A stretch of DNA of 64,000 bases from Oscillospiraceae bacterium (GTDB lineage Bacteria; Bacillota; Clostridia; Saccharofermentanales; Saccharofermentanaceae). The stretch spans positions 43,121-107,120 of the forward strand of contig CACYMP010000009.1 of the NCBI GenBank assembly GCA_902775565.1, in the 5' to 3' direction. Of the stretch, positions 1 to 7,978 are shown in pieces (the stretch's first letter is position 1; every line of letters starts with the position of its first letter). Position numbers and translations under genes: made by a program. The notes under the pieces are model-generated. The model worked only from the letters and a program-made list of their open reading frames with translations, ran no database searches and was not told the DNA's origin.

Positions 1-838
1 CGAGATCGACCTCCGACTCGATCTCAAAAGAGACTTCACTCCTGTCAGGCGGAATGACCCTGATCCTGTGCGAAGTCTCATGCTCGATATAGAATTTCGA
101 CGTGAAAACGATCTGTCCAAGATGCAGATCCATCTCGTCCCTGTCGCCGCTCATCCTGAGCAGAACGCGTGAATGTCCGCCGTATTCTTCCAGCGGTTCC
201 TTAACGAGAAGCGCATCCTTCTTTGCCGACATTTTCCAGTGGATCGATCTTAAAGGATCGCCGATCTGATACTCCCTGATGTCGTAGATCTCCGAGTTGG
301 GAAGCTTGGATCTGCGCAGGTTCTTTGCCTTGAAGCCGAACATGTCAGGCATCACCGAAGGCATCGCGGGAACAGGCTTTACGAGTATCTCGTTGTTCAT
401 GTTGAGATTGATCTTCACGAAGAAAAGCCCGAAAAGATCGTATATATAAAGCCACGTCAGTCTGTATGAATAAGCACCGCAATGCGACGTGTCCACGGGT
501 ATCTGCGAAGTGCCCCTGTCATGGATCATGAAGACTTTTTTCACGGTCTTTCCGGCCATGTAGTCGGTGACGGTCATCCTCACTTTGCAGAATGAAAAAT
601 AAGATGCGATGCCGCTCGTCGTAACATTCAGGTGGATCTCATCGCCCAGACGGATCGCTGCGGGACAGTCCGCCTTGAACTTCATCGTTGCCGACGCGGC
701 AAGGCTCATTGCGAGCGACAGCAAAGGAACTGCCAAGACAATAATGAGCAGTATCCAGGACACCCACATCTTGTAACAGAGAAAAAAGACGAAGGATGAG
801 ATTAAAGAAACTGAGTAAACGCCCCAGGATCTGAACAT
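1..838 (-). CDS. DUF58 domain protein, C-terminus beyond window
   Basis: This open frame starts at ATG 836-838 and runs off the left edge, so only about 279 residues are visible. The N-terminus has two closely spaced membrane segments (residues about 8-22 and 26-48). An exposed beta-rich region follows, then the DUF58 hallmark RSIHWKMSAK, which in the family precedes a von Willebrand A-like fold. It starts 6 bases after the stop of the MoxR ATPase gene, the usual MoxR-DUF58 arrangement. Such pairs are thought to act as AAA+ chaperone plus membrane-bound partner, often linked to cell envelope or complex assembly. The substrate here is unknown. The family call is firm; the role is inferred from the family. 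Confidence 0.85.
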   Translation of the reverse strand, partial: MFRSWGVYSVSLISSFVFFLCYKMWVSWILLIIVLAVPLLSLAMSLAASATMKFKADCPAAIRLGDEIHLNVTTSGIASYFSFCKVRMTVTDYMAGKTVKKVFMIHDRGTSQIPVDTSHCGAYSYRLTWLYIYDLFGLFFVKINLNMNNEILVKPVPAMPSVMPDMFGFKAKNLRRSKLPNSEIYDIREYQIGDPLRSIHWKMSAKKDALLVKEPLEEYGGHSRVLLRMSGDRDEMDLHLGQIVFTSKFYIEHETSHRIRVIPPDRSEVSFEIESEVDL

Positions 839-844
839 AAAAGA

Positions 845-1777
845 TCAGACCTTCGGAACAAAAGTAGACGCAAGGATCTCTTTTGCGATCTCAACGGTAT
901 TCTTCCCATTGACCTCCGCTTCCGGCGTGAGAATGAGCCTGTGCGTTATGGCCGGCAGGAACACCTGCTGCACGTCCTTGGGCACGACATACGTCCTTCC
1001 GTTCAGGTAAGCATATGCCTTGGCCATCTGGTTGAAAGCTAGCGAAGCACGCGGAGATGCGCCTCTTGCCAGGTCGTGATGGCCTCTGGTCTTGTTGACC
1101 AGCGCGATTATATAGTCGGTCACCGCATCATGCACGAAAACATTGTTGACCTGCGACTGCATCTCCAGAAGCTGGTGCGCGCTGCACAGAGTCTTTACCG
1201 TATCCATCGGATTGGTGCCGTTCTTGCGGCGCTCGATCATGGCCTTCTCGTATTTCGCGGACGGGTAACCCATCGAGATCCTGACCATGAAACGGTCGAT
1301 CTGCGAGTCAGGCAAAAGCGACGTGCCTGAAGCACCTGTAGGGTTCTGCGTCGCGAAAACGATAAACGGATCCGGCAGCATATATGTGTTGCCGTCAACA
1401 GTCACGTTCGCCTCTTCCATCGCCTCAAGGAGCGCGGACTGGGTACGCGAAGATGCACGGTTCAGCTCATCTGCAAGAAAAAGATTATGGAAGATCGCAC
1501 CCGGCTGATACTTCATCGTATCGGTATTGCGGTCATACATCGAAAATCCCGTAATGTCCGAAGGCAGTACGTCAGGAGTAAACTGGACTCTTCCGAAATT
1601 GAGTCCCATCGTCTTGGAAAACGCAAGCGCCATCGTGGTCTTGCCCACGCCCGGCACATCCTCCATCAGGATATGCCCGCCTGCAAGTATCGCCGTCAGC
1701 GCCTGTTCGATGACAGAGTCTTTTCCGCTGATCACCTTTTTAACTTCGTGGATTATGCCATCAGTCAAAATACCCAT
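845..1777 (-). CDS. MoxR family AAA+ ATPase
   Basis: The protein has 310 residues, the normal length for a MoxR ATPase. Motifs visible in order are Walker A (PGVGKTT, about residue 43), Walker B (LFLADELNRA, about 100), sensor 1 (FATQNP, about 142) and the arginine-finger region LPDSQIDRFM (about 155). A C-terminal AAA lid follows. The family remodels or activates partner proteins, commonly a DUF58/VWA protein, and that partner is encoded directly downstream. AGGGTGA before the ATG is a plausible ribosome site and supports this start. The pair probably forms one transcription unit starting in the repeat-rich gap to the right. The exact target cannot be read from sequence. Confidence 0.9.
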   Translation of the reverse strand: MGILTDGIIHEVKKVISGKDSVIEQALTAILAGGHILMEDVPGVGKTTMALAFSKTMGLNFGRVQFTPDVLPSDITGFSMYDRNTDTMKYQPGAIFHNLFLADELNRASSRTQSALLEAMEEANVTVDGNTYMLPDPFIVFATQNPTGASGTSLLPDSQIDRFMVRISMGYPSAKYEKAMIERRKNGTNPMDTVKTLCSAHQLLEMQSQVNNVFVHDAVTDYIIALVNKTRGHHDLARGASPRASLAFNQMAKAYAYLNGRTYVVPKDVQQVFLPAITHRLILTPEAEVNGKNTVEIAKEILASTFVPKV

Positions 1778-1943
1778 AAATCACCCTGTGCCTTCTTAAA
1801 ATAGTCTCAAAACCCTTTTGAGTATACATTACTTCAACCACATGATTATTGTATATTTGTGGCAAAAGACTTTCGGATGTCAACTTCAGCTCTGACCGCC
1901 CCGGACAATGTCAAACACGATTTCGCGGCCCTGTTTTTATTCG

Positions 1944-2130
1944 TACATACGAAAAGCGAAAAAGCGAGCATTTTATACGTGCATTTTCATCGAAAAGTGC
2001 CGCTGAAAGCTTTAGCGCACGGATAATTTTAAGAAAAAGTCTGTTTTCGTATGTGCATTTCCCGCTGACCGGCAAGAAAATAACCAAAATGCACGGATAA
2101 ATTCTTCAAAAATACGGATTTCGTATGTAT
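1944..2130. repeat. Dispersed intergenic repeat, locus 1 (three units)
   Basis: This gap holds three related units of about 40-48 bp. Unit 1 (1944-1991, plus) begins TACATACGAAAA and ends TTATACGTGCATTTTCATC. Units 2 (2015-2054) and 3 (2090-2130) are inverted, running from GCACGGATAA to TTTCGTATGT. The same units occur at 58640-58826, about 56 kb away. Mixed orientation lets them pair as large hairpins. No open reading frame fits the signal. The rest of 1778-2187 shows nothing else that I can support apart from the likely moxR promoter region. Confidence 0.7.
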
Positions 2131-2187
2131 GCCTGTTTTTTCCTGTAATACCGGCTGCCTACACAAAGCAAACAACCCTTTGCGATA

Positions 2188-2330
2188 TTAGTTCCGCAGG
2201 CGGGCAAAGCCCGCCACTACGCCAATGAAAAACACCTTGCAACTAGTTCCGCAGGCGAGCCTCGCTCGCCATCACGCCACGAAAAAGGCCTTCTGAAATT
2301 AGTTCCGCAGGCAAGCTTTGCTTGCCGAGG
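2188..2330. repeat. Three tandem REP-like hairpin units
   Basis: Three units begin at 2188, 2243 and 2299, a period of 55-56 bp. Each starts TAGTTCCGCAGGC and continues into a short perfect palindrome. The three stem-loops are GGCGGGC-AAA-GCCCGCC, GGCGAGC-CTC-GCTCGCC and GGCAAGC-TTT-GCTTGCC. The stem sequence changes between units but pairing is kept, so structure seems to be conserved. The third unit lies in the loop of the tRNA-Arg terminator. Confidence 0.75.
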
Positions 2331-2358
2331 ACTTGTTCGTACATTTCAGAAGGCCTTT
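2284..2358 (-). terminator. tRNA-Arg terminator with a large loop holding a repeat unit
   Basis: AAAGGCCTTCTGAAAT at 2284-2299 pairs perfectly over 16 bp with 2343-2358. On the minus strand the 3' arm is followed by a T run, as in an intrinsic terminator placed just after tRNA-Arg. The loop is about 43 nt instead of a few nt and contains the third REP-like hairpin. Confidence 0.7.
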
Positions 2359-2363
2359 GAATG

Positions 2364-2438
2364 TGGCGCTCCAAGCAGGAATCGAACCCGCATCAACGGT
2401 ACCGGAAACCGCTATTCTATCCATTAGACTATTGGAGC
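2364..2438 (-). tRNA. tRNA-Arg (anticodon CCG)
   Basis: Read on the minus strand, the sequence folds as a class I tRNA. The acceptor stem is GCTCCAA/TTGGAGC, the discriminator is G and CCA is encoded. The anticodon stem GCGGT/ACCGT closes the loop TTCCGGT, giving anticodon CCG, which reads CGG. The T arm is GCGGG-TTCGATT-CCTGC. It starts 13 nt after the mfd stop codon on the same strand and ends before a strong terminator, so it may be transcribed with mfd or from a promoter inside the mfd end. Confidence 0.95.
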
Positions 2439-2450
2439 ACGGCAAGCTGT

Positions 2451-2480
2451 ATTATACAGCATTCGTCCTGTTATCGTTAA
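2451..2480 (-). promoter_or_regulatory. Possible promoter for tRNA-Arg inside the mfd 3' end
   Basis: On the minus strand TTAACG is followed after 18 bp by TATAAT, about 13 nt upstream of the tRNA 5' end. The -10 box lies within a 15-bp palindrome (2446-2460) that also covers the mfd stop codon. The -35 match is only partial. Confidence 0.35.
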
Positions 2481-5400
2481 GTATGTTGAGCAGGCCCTTG
2501 ATCTCATTGACCGTGGCTGCCTGCTTAGTGGAAGTGGGTTTGTAGAGCAGGTACGGGCGGTCGCTCATGGCATTGATCGTCACGCGAGCGCCGTAGAACT
2601 TGTCACGGAGAAGAGCGCCAAGAGCGTTCATGTCGAGCTGCAGCTTCGGGTCAAGATACAGCCTTACGCCGGTGCTTCTGATGGATGCTCCGGTAAAGCC
2701 CAGCTTTCCTGACATTGCGCGGATCAGAGAAATGCCCGCGAGGATGTATATCTCTCTCGGAGGGTCGCCGTAACGGTCCACGATCTCGTCCATAAAATCA
2801 TCGTAAAGGCTGAAATCGCTGATGTTTCCGATCTTTCTGTATGTGGCCATGCGGCTCGCTTCGTCTTGTATATAAGACGAAGGGATGTATGCGTCGTAAT
2901 CGACTTCGATGGTAACATCTCCGGCAACGGCGGGTGTCTCCATACCTTCAAGCGCCTTGCTCTTCTCGGCTTCATTCTGGCTCAAGGTCTTGATTTCTTC
3001 ATCAAGCAGCCTGCAGTAGAGCTCGTATCCGATGACGTCCATCTGGCCGTGCTGTTCGGCTCCGAGGAGGTTGCCTGCGCCTCTTACTTCAAGGTCTCTG
3101 ATGGCGATCCTGACGCCCGAACCAAGCTCGGTAAATTCACGCAGCGCGTTAAGTCTCTTCGTTGCTTCCTCGTTCAAAGGAGCGTCCGCATCGTAGGTGA
3201 TGTAAGCATATGCCTGCTTGTCGGACCTTCCGACACGCCCCTTGATCTGGTAGAGCTGTGACAGACCGAAACGGTCGGAATTCTCTACGATAAGCGTGTT
3301 TACGTTCGGCATATCGACACCGTTTTCGATGATGGTCGTGCAGACAAGGATGTCGTACTTGCCTTCGATAAAATCTCCGACAGCCGCTTCGAGGCCGTTC
3401 TCGGGCATCTGCCCGTGAGCGTAAGTTACTCGCACTCCGGGCATCAGCTCTTCGAGCTTTGTCGCGACCTTGTCTATATCCGACGTCTTGTTATACAGGT
3501 AGAAGATCTGACCGCCGCGCGCGATCTCACGCATGCAGGCCTGCACTATTATCTGCTCGTCGTAGCCCATGACGTATGTCTGGACCGCGCGTCTGTTGAA
3601 AGGTGCCTCCTCAAGGACGGAGATGTCCCTGATGCCCGAAAGCGACATGTGAAGCGTCCTCGGGATAGGCGTCGCGGAAAGCGAAAGGACATCGATGTCG
3701 GTCTTCATAGACTTGATTTTTTCCTTGTGATTGACGCCGAATCTCTGCTCCTCGTCAACTACCAAAAGACCCAGCTGCGGCGGTCTCACGTCGTTCGAGA
3801 GCACTCTGTGCGTTCCGATTATGACGTCTGCCTTGCCGTTCTTGATGTCTATCAGATTTGCTTTTATCTGAGCAGGCGTAACGAATCTCGAAAGCAGTAC
3901 TACGTTGACCGGGAAGCCCTTGCAGCGCTCTACGAAATTCTGGTAATGCTGCTGTGCAAGGAGCGTCGTGGGCGCGAGCATTATCGCCTGCCTGCCGTTC
4001 ATTACCGCCTTGAACATAGCCCTGAACGCGACCTCGGTCTTGCCGAATCCGACGTCGCCGCAAAGCAGCCTGTCCATCGGTCTTTCGGACTCCATGTCCG
4101 CCTTTATCTCGCGGCATGCGCGGAGCTGGTCCTCCGTCTCAACGAACGGGAACTTATCCTCGAAAAGCTTCTGCTGCTCGTCATCAGGATCGCACTTGTA
4201 GCCGCTGTTCACACTCCTCGCCGCATATATCTTGAGAAGGTCATAAGCGACCTTCTTGATCGATTCCCTGGCTCTTGAGACCTGCCTCTTCCACTCGTCT
4301 CCGCCAAGGCGGGAAAGCTTAGGTTCACGCTCGCCGGGGCCGACGTATTTCTGGAGCGAATCGAGATTTTCGGGCAGGATATATAAGACCTCGTCTCTAG
4401 CGTAAGTGATCTTGAGGTAGTCCTTGCGTGTATCGCCGACCTTCATGTTGATGAGACCGTCGTATCTTCCTACGCCGTGTTTGTCGTGGACGATGAAGTC
4501 ACCGGGATGGATGTCACCGAAAAACGTGATCCTTGCGCCGCCCTTTTTCTTGGGCTTTGCTGCCCTTCCGCTTCCGAAGATCTCCTGTTCTCCGAGAAGC
4601 GTTATTCCGAGCGCAGGATAGGAGAATCCCTGTGGAAGGTCCGCGTATATGATATCGGGCAGTGCGCCCGCATCGATCAGGCTGTCCCTTAACGCTTCTG
4701 TCCTCTTGCCTTCAGGCAGGACTATCTTTATCCCCTGTGTCCCTTTATAAGCTTCAGCGAGTTCGTCTATCCTTCCGGAATAGTTGTCCGCCGGGAATCC
4801 CGATGTGGAGACATTAACGCCGCCGGGAAGTCCGCCGCCCGTTGAAGCAAACGTCGCAAGGGTTATAACCTTCGCAAGATTGTCGATCTTTTTCATTACC
4901 TCGGAGGTATCGAAAACAGCTTCGGGAGCGCATGACGGCGCGGTTCCCGCCTCGAAAGACTCAGTGCAGCGCTGCATGTATTCGGCTGAAAAAGCCTTCA
5001 TCCTCGCATCCGTATCCACAAGCTCATCTGCAAACCAGAGCACATCAGATGCGCCGTTCAGCTCAACATAATCGATCGCGCATGCGCTCTTGGAAAGCAG
5101 GAGTCCTATCCAGCGCGCGATACCCGTGGGCTCGCCTCCGAGCTCGATCTTCTGCGCATCAGCCTCGGCGGTGCGCGAAAGGAGTTCAGCTGCGCGTCTT
5201 GCCTCGCGCGAATCGGTCTTCATGTTGGAGATGTCTTCAGCCGCCTGGCTTCTGATCTTCTCGGCAGCCTCTTTGCGTGCATCCTCATCACCCGCGGAAT
5301 AAGACCTTACAGGTATGATGCGCACGTCTTTGAGCATTTCGGTCGAACGCTGGGTCTCCAAGTCGAAGTTCTTCAGCTGGTCGATCTCATCATCGAAAAA

Positions 5401-5994
5401 GCTTATTCTGACAGGCTCGTTCATGTCCGGCGGGAAGATATCCAGGATGTCTCCCCTTCTTGCGAACTCGCCGCGCTCCATGACCTGCGGGACCTTTTCA
5501 TAGCCCATTTCGGTGAGCTTTAATATCATCTCATCGGGATCGATGGTACTGCCGGTACTCAGATCCAATATCCTGGAAGCAAATGAAGAAGGTATCTCGA
5601 GCTTGTTCATCAGCGCGCCTGCGGTAATGACCGCGGCACCAAAGCTTCCCGTTACGAGCTCAGCCAGCGCGGCGCATCTCGTGAGCTCTAATTCACGTGA
5701 AGAAGCCTCAGCCGTAAGGAGCGAGAGCTCGGCCGGGATGAGGGTTGCGACAGAACCGTCAACAAATGCCGAAAGAGCGCGCGACATCGCCCTGGCGCGT
5801 GCAGCGTCAGGTACGATAACTACAGGCTTTAAAGACTTGTGCGAAGCAAGCGCGCTGATAAGATATGCCTTCTGCTCAGCGCAAACGCCTGAGATATTAA
5901 GATGTCTGCCCTCTTTTCGCGACTTTTCAAGCCCGTCAATGACAGTCTTGTCGGACGCGATAAGACCGAGCAGGTCATTTATTTGCTGATTCAT
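2452..5994 (-). CDS. mfd: Transcription-repair coupling factor Mfd
   Basis: The protein of 1180 residues has the full length expected for Mfd. It displaces stalled RNA polymerase at DNA lesions and recruits UvrA. The N-terminal UvrB-like region is followed by the polymerase-interacting CarD-like segment (HPGDFIVHDKHGVGRYDG, about residue 510). The translocase motor then shows Walker A GDVGFGKT (about 645), VVDEEQRFGV (about 745), SATPIPRT and GRVGRSDKQAYAY (about 915). A C-terminal UvrA-masking domain ends the protein. The start ATG overlaps the end of pth by 20 bases, so glmU, pth and mfd are very probably one operon with translational coupling. This gene order is common in Bacillota. Confidence 0.97.
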   Translation of the reverse strand: MNQQINDLLGLIASDKTVIDGLEKSRKEGRHLNISGVCAEQKAYLISALASHKSLKPVVIVPDAARARAMSRALSAFVDGSVATLIPAELSLLTAEASSRELELTRCAALAELVTGSFGAAVITAGALMNKLEIPSSFASRILDLSTGSTIDPDEMILKLTEMGYEKVPQVMERGEFARRGDILDIFPPDMNEPVRISFFDDEIDQLKNFDLETQRSTEMLKDVRIIPVRSYSAGDEDARKEAAEKIRSQAAEDISNMKTDSREARRAAELLSRTAEADAQKIELGGEPTGIARWIGLLLSKSACAIDYVELNGASDVLWFADELVDTDARMKAFSAEYMQRCTESFEAGTAPSCAPEAVFDTSEVMKKIDNLAKVITLATFASTGGGLPGGVNVSTSGFPADNYSGRIDELAEAYKGTQGIKIVLPEGKRTEALRDSLIDAGALPDIIYADLPQGFSYPALGITLLGEQEIFGSGRAAKPKKKGGARITFFGDIHPGDFIVHDKHGVGRYDGLINMKVGDTRKDYLKITYARDEVLYILPENLDSLQKYVGPGEREPKLSRLGGDEWKRQVSRARESIKKVAYDLLKIYAARSVNSGYKCDPDDEQQKLFEDKFPFVETEDQLRACREIKADMESERPMDRLLCGDVGFGKTEVAFRAMFKAVMNGRQAIMLAPTTLLAQQHYQNFVERCKGFPVNVVLLSRFVTPAQIKANLIDIKNGKADVIIGTHRVLSNDVRPPQLGLLVVDEEQRFGVNHKEKIKSMKTDIDVLSLSATPIPRTLHMSLSGIRDISVLEEAPFNRRAVQTYVMGYDEQIIVQACMREIARGGQIFYLYNKTSDIDKVATKLEELMPGVRVTYAHGQMPENGLEAAVGDFIEGKYDILVCTTIIENGVDMPNVNTLIVENSDRFGLSQLYQIKGRVGRSDKQAYAYITYDADAPLNEEATKRLNALREFTELGSGVRIAIRDLEVRGAGNLLGAEQHGQMDVIGYELYCRLLDEEIKTLSQNEAEKSKALEGMETPAVAGDVTIEVDYDAYIPSSYIQDEASRMATYRKIGNISDFSLYDDFMDEIVDRYGDPPREIYILAGISLIRAMSGKLGFTGASIRSTGVRLYLDPKLQLDMNALGALLRDKFYGARVTINAMSDRPYLLYKPTSTKQAATVNEIKGLLNILNDNRTNAV

Positions 5995-6517
5995 TTGCGA
6001 TCAATCCTTCAATGGCCGCACAGGCCTCGATGAAAGCATCGTTCATAAGGAGACGTTCTTCCTTGGGAACTTCGGAGAGAACATAGTTTATCAGATCGAA
6101 ATGCTCGGGAACAGGACCCGTGCCGATCCTTACGCGAGGGAAATTCTCCGTTCCCAGAAGCTGGATGCAGGACTTCATTCCGTTATGCGTGCCGGCACTT
6201 CCCTTGGGTCTTACCCTGATCGTGCCCTTCTTGATATCGATATCATCATATACGGTAATGATATGCGTGGGATCGACCTTGAAAAACCGGCTCGCCTCGA
6301 CAAGGCACTCACCGGAAAGGTTCATATAGGTCACGGGCTTGATGACGATAACATCCTGCCCTGCGATCTTTCCCTTGCCGTACATGCCCTTGAACTTGTC
6401 TTTATCCAGTGAAATGCCGTGTTTCTCGCATAACATATCAACAGCAAGGTAACCCATGTTGTGCCACGTATACATATACTGTCTGCCCGGATTTCCGAGT
6501 CCTGCGACTATCCACAT
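5975..6517 (-). CDS. pth: Peptidyl-tRNA hydrolase
   Basis: Pth releases tRNA from peptidyl-tRNAs that drop off the ribosome. I place the start at ATG 6515-6517, giving 180 residues, because the family begins at the MWIVAGLGNPG strand. The 23 extra upstream codons would lie inside glmU. Key residues are visible: Asn in GLGNPG, the catalytic His in YTWHNMG, Asp in VYDDIDI and the substrate loop GSAGTHNGMKS. The start is one base after the glmU stop, and the 3' end overlaps mfd. Confidence 0.95.
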   Translation of the reverse strand: MWIVAGLGNPGRQYMYTWHNMGYLAVDMLCEKHGISLDKDKFKGMYGKGKIAGQDVIVIKPVTYMNLSGECLVEASRFFKVDPTHIITVYDDIDIKKGTIRVRPKGSAGTHNGMKSCIQLLGTENFPRVRIGTGPVPEHFDLINYVLSEVPKEERLLMNDAFIEACAAIEGLIANESANK

Positions 6518-6518
6518 A

Positions 6519-7934
6519 TCAGAATTCTGAACGTCTGTCGTCGAGTCTGATGTAATTGGAGCCTCTGCTGCGGGACTTATCCGCAACCCAGTTCTCCTTG
6601 TTTACCTGCTTTGAACGGCCGAGTCCAAGCGCAAGCGGAGGTACGTCCGTCGTGATGGTCGAACCTGCGGCAATGTAGGAATCCTTGCCGAGAACGACTG
6701 CGGAAACGATGTTCGAGTTGCCTCCGATAAAGACGTTGTCCTCGATGGTGCATCCCACCTTGTCCTGTCCGTCGAAGTTACAGGTAACGGTACCGCATCC
6801 GAAGTTGACGTTCTTTCCAACCTTGGAATCACCGATATATGTAAGGTGTCTTGCACGTGTGTGAGCTCCGACTGAAGAAGCCTTGACTTCAACGTATGCA
6901 CCGATCGTGACCTGATCATCGATGACGCAGTCAGGTCTGATATGTGAGAAGGGTCCGATACGGCAGTCTTTGCCGATGCGGCTTCCCGTAACGATCGAGT
7001 TATCGACCGTCGTCTCATCGCCAATCTCGGAGCAGTCAATTCTTGAATTCTCTCCGATGATGCAGTCGCTTCCGATGACCGTGTTGCCCATCAGCGTCGT
7101 GCCCGGAAGGATCGTTGTGTCCTGACCGATCTCAACTGCGTTGTGGATCCATGTTGTCGAGGGGTCAACGATAGTAACGCCGTTCTTCATGTGTCTTTCA
7201 ATGATCCTGCGGTTCATTATCGACTGGACCTGCGACAGCTGGATACGGTCGTTGATTCCGCGCGTATCATCGAAATCGCATACAACGGCACCGACCTTAT
7301 AGCCGTCACCGATAAGGATACCGATAGTATCCGTAAGATAGTATTCCTTCTGTGCGTTGTTGGCTCCGATCCTTCCCAATGCGGAGAGCAGGAGCGGGGT
7401 CTTGAAAACATACATCGATGAATTGATCTCTGCAATCTCAAGCTCTTCCGGTGTGCAGTCCTTATGTTCGACGATCTTGACGACGTTGCCGTCTTCGCCT
7501 CTTACGATCCTTCCGTAACCGGTCGGATCGTCAGCGATCGCGGTGATAAGAACTGCGGCGCAGTTGCCTTCAACAGATTCAAATGCCTTGAGAGCCTTGG
7601 TTATGGTATCAGCGGAGACCATCGGGCAGTCACCGGGCAGAACGATCGTAAGTCCGTCTCTTCCTTCAAGGAAAGGTGCAGCCTGCATAACGGCGTGTCC
7701 CGTTCCGCGCTGCTCCTCCTGAAGAACATAAGCGACATCCTCACCTAAGATAGCTCTGATCTCATCCTGGGCATCACCTACGATATAGACCTGTTCCTTG
7801 CATCCTGCATCGAAAAGCGCGTCAGACACCCACTGGATTATAGCCTTACCGGCTACCTGGAACGTAACCTTCGAATGCTTGGACTTCATTCTCGTGCTTC
7901 GGCCTGCGGCCATTACAACTGCACTGATCTCCAT
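6519..7934 (-). CDS. glmU: Bifunctional UDP-GlcNAc pyrophosphorylase / GlcN-1-P acetyltransferase
   Basis: GlmU makes UDP-GlcNAc for peptidoglycan in two steps: acetylation of glucosamine-1-phosphate and uridylyl transfer. The N-terminal Rossmann domain shows AAGRSTRMKSKHSKV, a variant of the family GxGTRM loop, and the LPGDCPM region. The C-terminal left-handed beta-helix has hexapeptide repeats, with NFGCGTVTCNFDG and FIGGNSNIV of the acetyltransferase site. The start is set at ATG 7932-7934 (471 residues) because GAGGGG lies 8 nt before it; a TTG two codons upstream is too close to that site. It is the first gene of the glmU-pth-mfd run. Confidence 0.95.
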   Translation of the reverse strand: MEISAVVMAAGRSTRMKSKHSKVTFQVAGKAIIQWVSDALFDAGCKEQVYIVGDAQDEIRAILGEDVAYVLQEEQRGTGHAVMQAAPFLEGRDGLTIVLPGDCPMVSADTITKALKAFESVEGNCAAVLITAIADDPTGYGRIVRGEDGNVVKIVEHKDCTPEELEIAEINSSMYVFKTPLLLSALGRIGANNAQKEYYLTDTIGILIGDGYKVGAVVCDFDDTRGINDRIQLSQVQSIMNRRIIERHMKNGVTIVDPSTTWIHNAVEIGQDTTILPGTTLMGNTVIGSDCIIGENSRIDCSEIGDETTVDNSIVTGSRIGKDCRIGPFSHIRPDCVIDDQVTIGAYVEVKASSVGAHTRARHLTYIGDSKVGKNVNFGCGTVTCNFDGQDKVGCTIEDNVFIGGNSNIVSAVVLGKDSYIAAGSTITTDVPPLALGLGRSKQVNKENWVADKSRSRGSNYIRLDDRRSEF

Positions 7935-7978
7935 TTTCAAAACCCCTCTGTGTTATTTAAGAATTCAATATTACTTTG

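Noticed and set aside
1944..2330. CRISPR array
   Set aside because: Units are in mixed orientation or contain hairpins with changing stems, spacers are not unique equal-length pieces and no cas gene is present.
3415..4278. Plus-strand open frame opposite mfd
   Set aside because: It is antisense to the conserved Mfd motor domain and has no ribosome site.
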